The notes under the pieces were generated by a model. That model was not told the origin of the DNA, searched no databases, and saw nothing but the letters and a program-made list of their open reading frames with translations. 38,140 bases of DNA, taken from assembly GCA_017479925.1 (NCBI GenBank), contig JAFVBP010000352.1, positions 1-38,140 of the forward strand. The letters run 5' to 3'. Shown piece by piece: positions 23,807-32,281 of the stretch. The first letter of the stretch is position 1. Every line of letters starts with the position of its first letter. The translations under genes and the position numbers were made by a program. This DNA comes from Selenomonadaceae bacterium. GTDB taxonomy: Bacteria; Bacillota; Negativicutes; Selenomonadales; Selenomonadaceae.

Positions 23807-24544
23807 TTACGCTCCTTTCGGTCTGAGTGAATTTCTGTGACGAATGCAGTCGAAAAATTTTTCGACGTCCGTGTTGACAACCAAATCTTCGGGGAAGTCG
23901 TTATCTGCCAAAACTTTCTGCGACAGCGCGTGATTGCCGACATCAAGGTCAATGTGCGCGTCCGAGCCCATGATTACTTTCGTGCCGTAACGTTTGCAGG
24001 CGGCAAGCATCAACTTCGCGTTTTCGGCGGAACCTGCGCGGTGTCCGTTCGGCAGATACGAACTGTTGTTGATTTCAAGCAAGACGCCCGAATCTTTTGC
24101 GGCACGAGCGACGGCGTCCAAATCTGCGGGGAACTGCGGATTGTCGGGGTGCCCGATTATCACGACGTGCGGATTTCGCATTGCACCGATTAACGCGGCG
24201 GTGTTTTCGTCGACGCTGCCAACGTCAATGCACTCCCTGTGCAGGCTGGCGATTGTGTAGTCGATTTTTTTCAAAATCTTCGCGGGAAGGTCGGTGCTGC
24301 CCGAATAATCGATTACGTTCAGCTCCGCGCCCATTGCGATTTTGATGCCGTAAGCGTCGCGTGGAATGACTTTGAAATTCACGAAGTGGAAACTGTGCGA
24401 CACGCCCGGGACGCTTGGCGCGTGGTCGGCGATACCGACGAGTTCAAGACCTTTGGATTTAGCCGCGGCAATGACTTCGCCGAATGTGCTGTAAGCGTGC
24501 CCCGAAGCCGTCGTGTGAATGTGAACGTCGAGAACATCTTTCAT
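23807..24544 (-). CDS. PHP-domain phosphatase (YcdX-like)
   Basis: A 245-residue metal-dependent phosphoesterase. The metal-binding motifs are in order: VHIHTTASGHAYST, GIADHAPSVPG, GAELNV, SLHRE, IIGHPDNPQFP and MGSDAHIDLDVG. These match the YcdX branch of the PHP family, which takes three metals (often Zn) and removes phosphate from small molecules; the physiological substrate is unknown. AAAGGAG lies about 12 bases before the ATG. It is the first gene of the operon with the acyl-CoA ligase and the four paralogues. Confidence 0.9.
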   Translation of the reverse strand: MKDVLDVHIHTTASGHAYSTFGEVIAAAKSKGLELVGIADHAPSVPGVSHSFHFVNFKVIPRDAYGIKIAMGAELNVIDYSGSTDLPAKILKKIDYTIASLHRECIDVGSVDENTAALIGAMRNPHVVIIGHPDNPQFPADLDAVARAAKDSGVLLEINNSSYLPNGHRAGSAENAKLMLAACKRYGTKVIMGSDAHIDLDVGNHALSQKVLADNDFPEDLVVNTDVEKFFDCIRHRNSLRPKGA

Positions 24545-24601
24545 GAAAAATTTTTGCGCTCCTTTCGGTGCAAGAGAATCAAGCTTGTGTACGTCGCGGC
24601 G

Positions 24602-24630
24602 ATTATAACATAAAATCTTGCCCGCGCAAA
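24602..24630 (-). promoter_or_regulatory. promoter of the PHP-ligase-paralogue operon
   Basis: TTTGCG, 17-base spacer, perfect TATAAT on the minus strand. It overlaps the divergent priA promoter, so the two may compete for polymerase. Confidence 0.55.
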
Positions 24631-24646
24631 AATTTTCGTCTACAAT
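24618..24646 (+). promoter_or_regulatory. promoter of priA
   Basis: TTGCCC, 17-base spacer, TACAAT, 36 bases before the priA start. Confidence 0.5.
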
Positions 24647-24681
24647 GTGGCGGCTGATTACGGTCAAAGGAGCTGTGTCGA

Positions 24682-26859
24682 TTGAAAATCGCTGAAGTTC
24701 GCGTGAACGTCTTGACGAACGGTCTCGACAAAGATTTTTCGTACCGCGTGCCCGATGAATTAAATTTCCTGTCGACGGGTTGGCGCGTCGTCGTGCCCTT
24801 CAACGGCAGGCAATACGTCGGCTTCGTCATGAACGTCGCGAAGGTCGACACGGTGCCCAACTTCGATCTCAAAGACATTTCGGAAGTTTTGGACGCCGAG
24901 CCGTGGTTCACGTCGACGATGCTTGCCGAGGCGCGTTGGCTGGCGGATTTTTACCTGTGCCCGCTGGCGGTGGCAATGTCGCTGTTCATGGCGGGACAAA
25001 ATCGCAAACCAATCGCGCCGAAATTTGAACGCGTCTTGAAATTGTCGGGCACGTTCGACGAAAAATCTTTCACGCGCAAACCTGCACAGTTGCGACTGTT
25101 GAAACTTTTGCGTGAACGCGGTCAAGTTCAAGCGTCGGACTTCAGGTCGGACACAATCAAAACTTTAATCGACGCGGGACTTGTCACCGTCGAGCAACGA
25201 AGAATTCTTCGCGACAGCTACGCGCAGATTAAAGCCGTGCCCAAAGCTTTCGAGCTGACGGACGAACAAACTGCGGCAATCGCGGCGGTCGAAAAAGTCT
25301 TGTCCGCGCAGAAATTCGGCGGCTTCCTGTTGCACGGCGTGACGGGTTCGGGCAAAACTCAAGTTTACGTCGAGCTTGCGAAAATCACCTGTCGGCTTGG
25401 TCGGCGCGTGTTGATTTTGGTGCCCGAAATCGCGTTGACGGGTCAAATCGTCACGAGTTTCAAGGCGAATTTCGCTGACGTGGCGGTCGTGCACAGTCGA
25501 ATCGGTATCGGCGAACGCGGCGACGCTTTTTATCGAATTCGCAACGGCGAGGCGTCAATCGTAATCGGCGCACGGTCGGCATTGTTCACCCCCGTTGAAA
25601 ATGTCGGCTTGATTGTCGTCGACGAGGAGCAAGACAGCGCGTACAAGCAGGACGAAAAAATTCCGCGCTATCAAGCCCGCGTCGTCGCTGAAGAATTCGC
25701 CAAACTTCACAACGCGGCTATCGTTTTCGGTTCCGCGACGCCGAGTTTGGAAAATTTTCAACGTGCTCAAGACGGCGAATTGACGTTGCTCAAAATGCCC
25801 CGTCGCGTGCTGAACAATCCGTTGCCCGAAGTGACGGCGGTTGACATGCGTGCCGAATTGAAATCGGGCAACCGTGAACTTTTGAGCCGCGAACTTCGCC
25901 AACTGCTTGAAAAAACTTTGGCGGACGGCAAGCAGGCGATTGTGCTTTTGAATCGTCGCGGCTGGTCAACCGTCGTCATGTGCCGAGCGTGCGGCGCGGT
26001 CGTCAAATGCCCCGATTGCGGCTTGCCGATGACTTATCACGTCGACGGGAAAATTCGCTGTCACCACTGCGAAAGCGAATCCGAGCCGCCGAGCGAGTGT
26101 CCCGAATGCGGTTCCGACAAAATCAAATTTCTTGGCTTCGGCACGGAGAAACTTGAAGTCGCGCTGAAATATTCGCTTCCGACGGCGCGGGTTATTCGCA
26201 TGGATCGTGATTCGACGGGCGGCAAATTCGGGCACCAAAAGATTTTGGACGCCTTCGCACGCGGTGACGCCGATATTTTGTTCGGCACGCAAATGGTCGC
26301 CAAAGGTCACGACATCAGCAACGTGACGGCGGTCGGCATTTTGAACGCGGACGCGGCTTTGAGCCTGTCGAATTTTCGTGCGGCGGAAGTTTGTTTCGCG
26401 CTGATAACTCAAGCGGCGGGTCGTGCGGGTCGTGCCGATTCGCCCGGCAAAGTCATTGTGCAGGCGTACAATGTCGACGTGCCCGCGATTCGTTTCGGTT
26501 GCGCGCAAGATTACGAAAAATTTTCCGCCGTCGAGTTGCCGTTGCGCAAAGAAATTTTTTTCCCGCCGTATTGCCGACTGGTCAAGCTCATCATTTCGCA
26601 CAAGGACGCCGACAAAGCCAAAAGTTTCGCCAAAGAAATTGTCAAAGCTTTCCGCGAAGAAATTGTCGCCGCTTCCGAATATCGTCAAGAAATCATGGGT
26701 CCGATACCCGCCGCAATCGCCAAACTTCGCGGTTTGTTTCGTTTCGCCGTGGTAATCAAGTCCGCCAACCTGGAAGAGGTGCAACTTTTCCTGCGCGTGC
26801 ACAAACTTCACCGCCGCGACGACATTTCGATTGACTTCGACCCGACGACTACCGATTAA
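24682..26859 (+). CDS. priA: primosomal replication restart helicase PriA
   Basis: A 725-residue superfamily-2 DNA helicase that recognises stalled forks and reloads the replicative helicase. The N-terminal fork-binding domain (residues 1-100) begins IAEVRVNVLTNGLDKDFSYR. Walker A is GVTGSGKT near 219. Motif II near 312 reads VDEEQ rather than the usual DEEH. Motif III is FGSATPS. Eight Cys between about 435 and 480 (CRAC, CPDC, CHHC, CPEC) bind two zincs. The C-terminal motifs QMVAKGHD and QAAGRAGR are intact. The start is TTG behind AAAGGAG. Length is normal for Firmicutes. Confidence 0.96.
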   Translation: MKIAEVRVNVLTNGLDKDFSYRVPDELNFLSTGWRVVVPFNGRQYVGFVMNVAKVDTVPNFDLKDISEVLDAEPWFTSTMLAEARWLADFYLCPLAVAMSLFMAGQNRKPIAPKFERVLKLSGTFDEKSFTRKPAQLRLLKLLRERGQVQASDFRSDTIKTLIDAGLVTVEQRRILRDSYAQIKAVPKAFELTDEQTAAIAAVEKVLSAQKFGGFLLHGVTGSGKTQVYVELAKITCRLGRRVLILVPEIALTGQIVTSFKANFADVAVVHSRIGIGERGDAFYRIRNGEASIVIGARSALFTPVENVGLIVVDEEQDSAYKQDEKIPRYQARVVAEEFAKLHNAAIVFGSATPSLENFQRAQDGELTLLKMPRRVLNNPLPEVTAVDMRAELKSGNRELLSRELRQLLEKTLADGKQAIVLLNRRGWSTVVMCRACGAVVKCPDCGLPMTYHVDGKIRCHHCESESEPPSECPECGSDKIKFLGFGTEKLEVALKYSLPTARVIRMDRDSTGGKFGHQKILDAFARGDADILFGTQMVAKGHDISNVTAVGILNADAALSLSNFRAAEVCFALITQAAGRAGRADSPGKVIVQAYNVDVPAIRFGCAQDYEKFSAVELPLRKEIFFPPYCRLVKLIISHKDADKAKSFAKEIVKAFREEIVAASEYRQEIMGPIPAAIAKLRGLFRFAVVIKSANLEEVQLFLRVHKLHRRDDISIDFDPTTTD

Positions 26860-26882
26860 AATTTTCGACGACCGATTGACGC

Positions 26883-26912
26883 AAAAAAAGACAGCCGAGG
26901 TTTGCTCGACTG
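26883..26912 (-). terminator. terminator of the RTX-repeat protein gene
   Basis: Stem CAGTCGAG / CTCGGCTG (one mismatch) followed on the minus strand by TCTTTTTTT. It lies between the convergent RTX-repeat and priA genes. Confidence 0.7.
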
Positions 26913-26935
26913 CCGAAAATATTTTTCGAGGACGT

Positions 26936-28138
26936 TCACTTCACGGAACTTGCTTCGGTGAACGTCCATTTATTTTTGCCGCTCGCGACGATTTGATATT
27001 CCGTGCCGTTGATGTCGAAAGTGTCCGCCGTGAAATTTTTGAACGTGACCGAACCCGCGCCGATTTTGAGCGTGAGTTCTTTGCCGTTTTTGCCGACCGT
27101 GGCTTTGGCGGGGTTGAACGTGCCGTCAATCTGCAACATGTCGCCGCCGTCGAAGCCGAAAATCACGTCGTTGCCGTCGCCGGGCTTGTAAATGAACGTG
27201 TCGTCTCCGTCGCCGCCGTAAAGCGAATCGTTGCCCTTGCCGCCCGTCAAAACGTCGTCGCCCGCGTCGCCCCAAAGTTTGTCGTTGCCTTTGCCGCCGT
27301 CGAGCGTGTCGTTGCCCGCGTCACCGTTGAGCGAATCGTTTGCAAGTCCGCCGACGATTGAATTCGCGTTCGAGTTGCCGACGATGTTGACTGATTTTTT
27401 CGCGGCGGAAGCGTCGATTGTCACAGCCGCAGCGTCAACGGAAATTTTACTTTTGCCGCCGAAAGACGCGGGCACCGTCACGGAAGTTTTGTCATCCGAG
27501 TAAAAAAGTCCGTCCTTGAAAATTTTCGTGCCGTCGCCGTCCGTGAAAGAAAATTCTTCGGAACCGGCGCCTTCGACAGTGAGCTTGCCTTTGCCGACGG
27601 TGAAAACTACGGATTTTTTGTTGCCGACAGAAACGTCCGTGACCGCCGCGTCGACGATTTCGATTTTGTCAACCGTCGCGTCGAATTTGCGAATCAAGTC
27701 GTTGCCGCCGCCGTTGACGTAGCGGAAAATGTCGGAGCCGTCGCCGCCCGTCAAGGTGTCGTTGCCTTTGCCGCCGTCGAGCGTGGAATTTTCGTCGCCC
27801 GCAATAAGGACGTTCGCTTTCGAGTTGCCGCTCAATTCGATTTCGCCGTCGACCTGCGAAGCGTTGACCGTCACGATTTTTGAGCGACCCGACTCAGTTG
27901 CGTCGAATTCGCCCGCCGCGCCGATAAGACTTACCGCCGTTCGCGTGCCGTTGAAAATCGAGTGATCTTCCAGGAAAAATTTTTCGGATTTCTTGCCCGT
28001 GCCCGCGACAAGCTCAAGAGATTTCTTGTTGGTCGTGATTTTGAGGCTGCCCGTGCCGTGAATCGTGAGGCGTTGACTGCCGTCGACTTCCACGTTTTCG
28101 ATCGACAGCGCGCCGATTTTGATTTGCTTGTCCGCCAT
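26936..28138 (-). CDS. RTX-type calcium-binding repeat protein
   Basis: A 400-residue protein with GGxGxDxLx nonapeptide repeats in two blocks: about residues 120-140 (DGGKGNDTLTGGDGSDIF) and 263-327 (NGDAGNDTLDGGKGNDKLWG and on to GGDGDDTFIYKPGDGNDVI). Such repeats form a calcium-bound beta-roll in secreted proteins. There is no N-terminal signal peptide, as expected for a type I secretion substrate, and the C-terminus (FTEASSVK) could hold the signal. No HlyB/HlyD-type genes are in the window. The sequence is very rich in Lys, Asp and Gly with beta-solenoid-like spacing between blocks. AAGGAGTGA and a good promoter precede the ATG. No enzymatic domain is visible; a surface or matrix role is inferred. 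Confidence 0.9.
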   Translation of the reverse strand: MADKQIKIGALSIENVEVDGSQRLTIHGTGSLKITTNKKSLELVAGTGKKSEKFFLEDHSIFNGTRTAVSLIGAAGEFDATESGRSKIVTVNASQVDGEIELSGNSKANVLIAGDENSTLDGGKGNDTLTGGDGSDIFRYVNGGGNDLIRKFDATVDKIEIVDAAVTDVSVGNKKSVVFTVGKGKLTVEGAGSEEFSFTDGDGTKIFKDGLFYSDDKTSVTVPASFGGKSKISVDAAAVTIDASAAKKSVNIVGNSNANSIVGGLANDSLNGDAGNDTLDGGKGNDKLWGDAGDDVLTGGKGNDSLYGGDGDDTFIYKPGDGNDVIFGFDGGDMLQIDGTFNPAKATVGKNGKELTLKIGAGSVTFKNFTADTFDINGTEYQIVASGKNKWTFTEASSVK

Positions 28139-28168
28139 AACAATCACTCCTTCGTCAAAGTTTTCGAC

Positions 28169-28197
28169 ATTATATCCGCACGCTTTCGACGACACAA
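28169..28197 (-). promoter_or_regulatory. promoter of the RTX-repeat protein gene
   Basis: TTGTGT, 17-base spacer, perfect TATAAT on the minus strand, 31 bases before the start codon. Confidence 0.6.
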
Positions 28198-28237
28198 GAA
28201 TTCCGCGCAATTTTAACGAAATGTTTAATCGTCGCCG

Positions 28238-29233
28238 TCAAAAGACCGCTTCGATTGTGCCGATAATTTCGCCGCGGTGATTTTTCAGCACGGGCGGGAA
28301 CCGTTTGTCGAGTTCGTCGGCTTCGGCTTTGGTGAGCAAGTCAAATTTTTTCAGCAAGGCAATCGTCATTGGCGTCACCGCCGCATAACTGCCGTCCTCA
28401 ATTTTGAACGTGATGCCGAGGTCGCCGTCTTTGACCGCAAGGCAATAAACCGCGTCGGCACCGATTTTGGCGATGATTCGTCCGCCCGTGACTTCGGAAA
28501 CCGCCAAGTCAATTCGTCCCGTGCCCGAAAGCACCTGCGGATATTTGCTCATTGCGTCGCGAATTTTCGTCGCGGCAAGTTCGTAGTCGCCCCAATCACC
28601 TTTGGCGGGCGTCGACAGCCGTGCGTAAGCGAGCGACATGTTGTAAATCGGCAGGTAAAACACGGGCACGCCGCAACCGTCAATGCCGATTTCGAGTTTG
28701 TCTTCGGGCATGCGCGACGCCATTGCCACGTGCTTGAAGATGATTTTTTGCGCTTCGTGTTCGGGTTGAGTGTAACCTTCATACGAAATGCCGAGCATCA
28801 TTGCCAGCGCGATAATCTGCGAATGTTTGCCCGAACAGGGATTGTGCACGGGCAAGACTTTTTCGCCCGCCGCGATAATTTTTTTGAACGCCTTGCCGCT
28901 CATCGGTCGCACGACGCCGCAGTCAAGAACGGATTCGTCAAGACCGAGCTTCGACAAAATTCCGCGAACAAGCGCAACGTGATTTTCTTCGCCGCTGTGA
29001 CTTGAGACCAAAAGCGCAAGTTCCTCGTCGGTGATGCCGTATTTTTCAAGCCCGCCGTTTTTGACGAAAGGCAACGCTTGAAACGGTTTGGCAGCCGAAC
29101 GCCAAAACATGGGCAAATGCGCGTTACCGATTTTTGCGACGACTTCACCCGCGCAGTTGACGGCGGCGGCGTCACCGCGGTGAATGTTTTCGACGTGCCC
29201 GGCTCGCGTGTAATGCAAAACAATTTCGCTCAT
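28238..29233 (-). CDS. asparaginase II family protein
   Basis: A 331-residue protein of the asparaginase_II family (serine beta-lactamase-like fold), which hydrolyses L-asparagine in characterised members. Diagnostic stretches are RSAAKPFQALPFV, SSHSGEENHVALVRGILSKL, HNPCSGKHSQIIALAMMLG and GIDGCGVPVFYLPI, with SGTGRIDLAVSEVTGGRIIA near the C-terminus. ACGGAGGT precedes the ATG; an in-frame start nine codons upstream has no such site. It ends about 100 bases before the RTX-protein gene, which has its own promoter. Substrate is inferred from the family. Confidence 0.9.
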   Translation of the reverse strand: MSEIVLHYTRAGHVENIHRGDAAAVNCAGEVVAKIGNAHLPMFWRSAAKPFQALPFVKNGGLEKYGITDEELALLVSSHSGEENHVALVRGILSKLGLDESVLDCGVVRPMSGKAFKKIIAAGEKVLPVHNPCSGKHSQIIALAMMLGISYEGYTQPEHEAQKIIFKHVAMASRMPEDKLEIGIDGCGVPVFYLPIYNMSLAYARLSTPAKGDWGDYELAATKIRDAMSKYPQVLSGTGRIDLAVSEVTGGRIIAKIGADAVYCLAVKDGDLGITFKIEDGSYAAVTPMTIALLKKFDLLTKAEADELDKRFPPVLKNHRGEIIGTIEAVF

Positions 29234-29281
29234 AATGTGTACCTCCGTAAAAATTTTCAACGTTTGATTCGCGGTGTTGAA

Positions 29282-29386
29282 CTACTTTCTTTCCGCGTGG
29301 AAAGAAAGTAGCAAAGAAAGACGCGCCCGCTACGATACATCCTGTATCGTGCGACGGGCGACGGCGGTCGACATCCATGTCGACCG
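29282..29386 (-). repeat. composite three-hairpin element, copy 3 (reversed)
   Basis: In plus-strand order: hairpin C (CTACTTTCTTTCC / GGAAAGAAAGTAG, loop GCGT), hairpin B (CGCCC and ACGATACA pairing with TGTATCGT and GGGCG, loop TCC, the complement of GGA), hairpin A (CGGTCGACAT / ATGTCGACCG). It lies between the asparaginase gene and the end of the next minus-strand gene. Confidence 0.85.
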
Positions 29387-29387
29387 A

Positions 29388-29786
29388 TTAGCGTTGCGAC
29401 ACGTCAAAGAAAATCTTGTAGCCGTAGAGTTCAAAAATCAATTTTTGCGTCACGTTTTGAGACGACGGCGAATTAAAATCGTCAAGCGGTTGCGGGTTGC
29501 TCCAGTTGGATGCAACGTCACGTTGCCCATCCTCGCGGGCAATTTCCCAAATCAGCGGGCTGTTCCTTTGAACGAAAGCGCGCAGATGATATTCTTCGTC
29601 TTCGGTGAAACCCATGCATTTTTTGCAATAGCACACGGGCAAAACATATTCGGCAATGTCGAAACCGTTTTCGTTCGGGCGTTCAAGGTGCACGATTATA
29701 CTTTCGCCCGTGCGCGGCGAAAAGTGAATGTCCGTGAATGTGACGGAAATATTTTCAGGCACGAGCTTCAAATATTCATGACGCAA
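29388..29786 (-). CDS. hypothetical protein with CxCxxC motif
   Basis: A 132-residue soluble protein that I cannot place in a family. It starts at TTG behind AAAGGAGC. Near residue 55 it has VCYCKKCMGF, a possible small metal site. Residues about 84-99 (REDGQRDVASNWSNPQP) are encoded by a copy of dispersed repeat R2, so part of the protein is repeat-derived, and the stop codon lies two bases from the composite element. The C-terminal third may thus be reshaped by repeats. Upstream lies the ftsH terminator. Confidence 0.65.
   Translation of the reverse strand: MRHEYLKLVPENISVTFTDIHFSPRTGESIIVHLERPNENGFDIAEYVLPVCYCKKCMGFTEDEEYHLRAFVQRNSPLIWEIAREDGQRDVASNWSNPQPLDDFNSPSSQNVTQKLIFELYGYKIFFDVSQR
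29488..29526 (+). repeat. dispersed repeat R2, copy 2 (inside a coding region)
   Basis: Begins TGCGGGTTGCTCCAGTTGGA and continues TGCAACGTCACGTTGCC. It is in frame within the CxCxxC protein gene, read antisense. Confidence 0.75.
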
Positions 29787-29843
29787 AAGTTTCAGCTCCT
29801 TTGATTCGCGGTAATAAACTCAACTTGACGGTAACGTCGCGGC

Positions 29844-29882
29844 AAAAAAAATCGACCGCGTTGCAAACTCACAAGCGCGGTC
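29844..29882 (-). terminator. rho-independent terminator of ftsH
   Basis: Perfect 7-bp stem GACCGCG / CGCGGTC, 15-base loop, then GATTTTTTTT on the minus strand. Confidence 0.85.
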
Positions 29883-29901
29883 ACTTCCTCAAAAAATTTT
29901 T

Positions 29902-31824
29902 CTAAACGGGCGTCGGCTCCGTGGAATCGGGAACTTTCGATTGTTCGACTACGTCGGGCTTCGACAAGTCAACGATGACAGGCGGCGACGACGGCGGATC
30001 TTTCACGAACGGATTTTCAATCGTCGGCGGTTCCTGCCCGAAAACGATATCTTTGAGTTCCTGCGCGGTCAGCGTTTCCTTGTCGAGCAGAGCCGCGGCG
30101 ATTGCGTCGAGTTTGTCGCGGTTGTCGGTCAAAATCTTGCGACAAGCTTCGTAAGCGTCCTCCATGTAGCGGTGAATTTCTTTGTCGATTTCGCCCGCAA
30201 CTTCTTCGGAATAATTTTTCTGCGGCTGCCCGAAATAAAACTGTTGCGACGGGTCACCGCCGTACGCGACGGGTCCGAGAGCTTTGCTCATGCCGTACTG
30301 CATAATCATTGCGCGGACAATTCGGCTTGCCTGTTGAATGTCCTGCGACGCGCCCGTCGAAATTTCGTTGAGCACAATTTCTTCGGCGACGCGACCGCCC
30401 ATTGAGACTTTCAAACGGTCAAGCAACTCCGAACGAGTGGCGTAACTGCGGTCTTCTTTCGGCAACATCAAGGTGTAACCGCCCGCCCGTCCGCGCGGAA
30501 TAATCGTGACTTTGTGAACGGGGTCGGCGTGTTTGAGCATCATGCCGACAAGCGCGTGTCCGCCTTCGTGGTAAGCGGTCAACTTCTTTTCGTCTTCGCT
30601 CATGACTTTGGACTTGCGTTCGGGACCCGCCATGACGCGTTCGATTGACTCTTCAAGTTCGGTCATGTTGATTTCGTGCTTGTTTCGACGCGCCGCCAAA
30701 AGAGCCGCTTCGTTGACGAGGTTCGCCAAGTCTGCGCCCGTGAAACCGGGAGTTCGCCGCGCCAAAACGTCAAGGTCGGCATCTTTGGCAATCGGCTTGC
30801 CCTTCGTGTGGACTTTCAAAATCGCGATACGTCCCGTCAAGTCGGGCTTGTCGACGACAATTTGACGGTCAAAACGTCCCGGTCTCAACAACGCCTGATC
30901 GAGGATATCGGGTCTGTTCGTCGCGGCAATGATGATAATGCCTTCGTTAGGCGCGAAACCGTCCATTTCGACAAGCAGTTGATTTAACGTCTGTTCGCGT
31001 TCGTCGTGTCCGCCGCCGAGGTTCGCTCCGCGTTGACGACCGACGGCGTCAATTTCGTCGATAAAAATTATGCACGGTGAATTTTTCTTCGCCTGCGCAA
31101 ACAAGTCACGAACACGCGACGCACCTACGCCGACAAACATTTCGACGAAATCCGAGCCGCTTATCGAGAAAAACGCGACGCCCGCTTCACCCGCGACGGC
31201 TTTGGCAAGCAAGGTTTTGCCCGTGCCGGGAGGACCGAATAACAACACGCCTTTGGGAATTCGTGCGCCGAGATCGTTGAATTTTTTCGGCTGCTTGAGG
31301 AATTCGACGACCTCTTGAAGTTCTTCTTTGGCTTCGTCGGCACCGGCAACGTCGTTGAACGTCACTTTGACTTTGTCGCCGCCCATGAGTTTTGCGCGAC
31401 TTTTGCCGAACGACATGACTTTTGAGCCGCCGCCCTGCGTCTGCATGATGATAAAGTACCACGCGCCGACCAAAAGCAAAATCGGCAACAGTGACGACAG
31501 GAGCGTCATCCACCAAGGCGGGTCTTTCGGATTCTGCGCAATGATCTCCACGCCTTTGGCTTCGAGTTTTCCGACAAGTGTTTCGTCGCCAATCGGCTCG
31601 TCGGGTGCAATCGTCGTCAACTCGCCGCCGTCTTTTTTCGTGATTTGAATCGTGTTTTTGACCAGGGTAACCTTCGTGACTTCGCCCTTGTCGACCATCT
31701 GCAGGAATTGCGAATAGCTCGTTTCTTCCACGGGTTCGGGCTTGACGGAAAAGTAATCGTAAGCCGTTATCGCGATAAAAATCACCAGCAAATAAAACCC
31801 GACGTTGCGCAAAAAACTGTTCAA
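29902..31824 (-). CDS. ftsH: ATP-dependent zinc metalloprotease FtsH
   Basis: A 640-residue membrane-anchored AAA+ protease that degrades unassembled or short-lived membrane and cytosolic proteins. Two transmembrane helices (about 8-25 and 105-125) flank the extracytoplasmic domain. Walker A is [13 protein letters not shown] near 196, Walker B is [15 protein letters not shown], and the SRH region is [20 protein letters not shown]. The zinc site HEGGH is near 417. The TTG start follows GAGAGGAGC. In Firmicutes ftsH directly follows hpt; here an S23 gene with heptad repeats lies between them. Confidence 0.97.
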   Translation of the reverse strand: MNSFLRNVGFYLLVIFIAITAYDYFSVKPEPVEETSYSQFLQMVDKGEVTKVTLVKNTIQITKKDGGELTTIAPDEPIGDETLVGKLEAKGVEIIAQNPKDPPWWMTLLSSLLPILLLVGAWYFIIMQTQGGGSKVMSFGKSRAKLMGGDKVKVTFNDVAGADEAKEELQEVVEFLKQPKKFNDLGARIPKGVLLFGPPGTGKTLLAKAVAGEAGVAFFSISGSDFVEMFVGVGASRVRDLFAQAKKNSPCIIFIDEIDAVGRQRGANLGGGHDEREQTLNQLLVEMDGFAPNEGIIIIAATNRPDILDQALLRPGRFDRQIVVDKPDLTGRIAILKVHTKGKPIAKDADLDVLARRTPGFTGADLANLVNEAALLAARRNKHEINMTELEESIERVMAGPERKSKVMSEDEKKLTAYHEGGHALVGMMLKHADPVHKVTIIPRGRAGGYTLMLPKEDRSYATRSELLDRLKVSMGGRVAEEIVLNEISTGASQDIQQASRIVRAMIMQYGMSKALGPVAYGGDPSQQFYFGQPQKNYSEEVAGEIDKEIHRYMEDAYEACRKILTDNRDKLDAIAAALLDKETLTAQELKDIVFGQEPPTIENPFVKDPPSSPPVIVDLSKPDVVEQSKVPDSTEPTPV

Positions 31825-31850
31825 TCAAAACGCTCCTCTCAAAAGCAATG

Positions 31851-31878
31851 TGGAATTTGGAATTTGAAATTAGGAATG
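31851..31878. repeat. heptad repeat block, TGGAATT class (left flank of S23 gene)
   Basis: Units TGGAATT, TGGAATT, TGAAATT and AGGAATG. Inverted relative to the block at 32247-32278. The S23 stop codon TAA lies inside it. Confidence 0.85.
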
Positions 31879-32241
31879 AGCTTGACGGGCGTTGTCTTTG
31901 AGCGTTTTGGTTATCGAAGACAAAATTTTTATCAGCTCGCCGCAATCGTCAAGAATGCTTTTGGCGTGCGACGGCTTCAAGTAGCCCGTTCGCTCAAGCA
32001 GTTCAATCCAATACGCCGACTCGCCGGCTTCCTTTAAGGCAATGTACATTTTGGCGTTGAAATCTGCCGTTGTCTGCGCGTAAATTGCCTCGCGGACGTT
32101 TGCGCCAATGCTTGTGCCGCTTCGCAACAGCTGATTCGACATGACGTATTCCGATTTTTCGTCGCGCAGATAGTTGTACAGCTTCACGATTCGGACAGCG
32201 AAATTAAAGCTTTTGTCGACAATAAGGTTGGAAGTCTTCAT
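31870..32241 (-). CDS. four-helix-bundle protein (S23/IVP family)
   Basis: A 123-residue helical protein of the family found as 23S rRNA intervening-sequence proteins and, more distantly, as the Avd accessory protein of diversity-generating retroelements. Typical features are SFNFAVRIVKLYNYL, then SNQLLRSGTSIGANVREAIY near 35-54 and KEAGESAYWIELL near 70-82. There is no 23S rRNA or reverse transcriptase nearby. The gene sits between inverted heptad-repeat blocks: one supplies AGGA as its Shine-Dalgarno site, the other its last codon and stop. This and its place between hpt and ftsH suggest that gene and flanks were inserted as one unit. Molecular function is unknown. Confidence 0.88.
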   Translation of the reverse strand: MKTSNLIVDKSFNFAVRIVKLYNYLRDEKSEYVMSNQLLRSGTSIGANVREAIYAQTTADFNAKMYIALKEAGESAYWIELLERTGYLKPSHAKSILDDCGELIKILSSITKTLKDNARQAHS

Positions 32242-32246
32242 TACAC

Positions 32247-32278
32247 ATTCCTAATTCCTAATTCCTAATTCCTAATTG
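32247..32278. repeat. heptad repeat block, ATTCCTA class (right flank of S23 gene)
   Basis: Four perfect ATTCCTA units and a partial one, three bases from the end of hpt. Read on the minus strand it gives TTAGGAA units just before the S23 ATG. Confidence 0.9.
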
Positions 32279-32281
32279 CTT

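Noticed and set aside
31870..32241. Diversity-generating retroelement accessory gene (Avd)
   Set aside because: No reverse transcriptase, template/variable repeats or target gene nearby; S23 family membership is the simpler reading.
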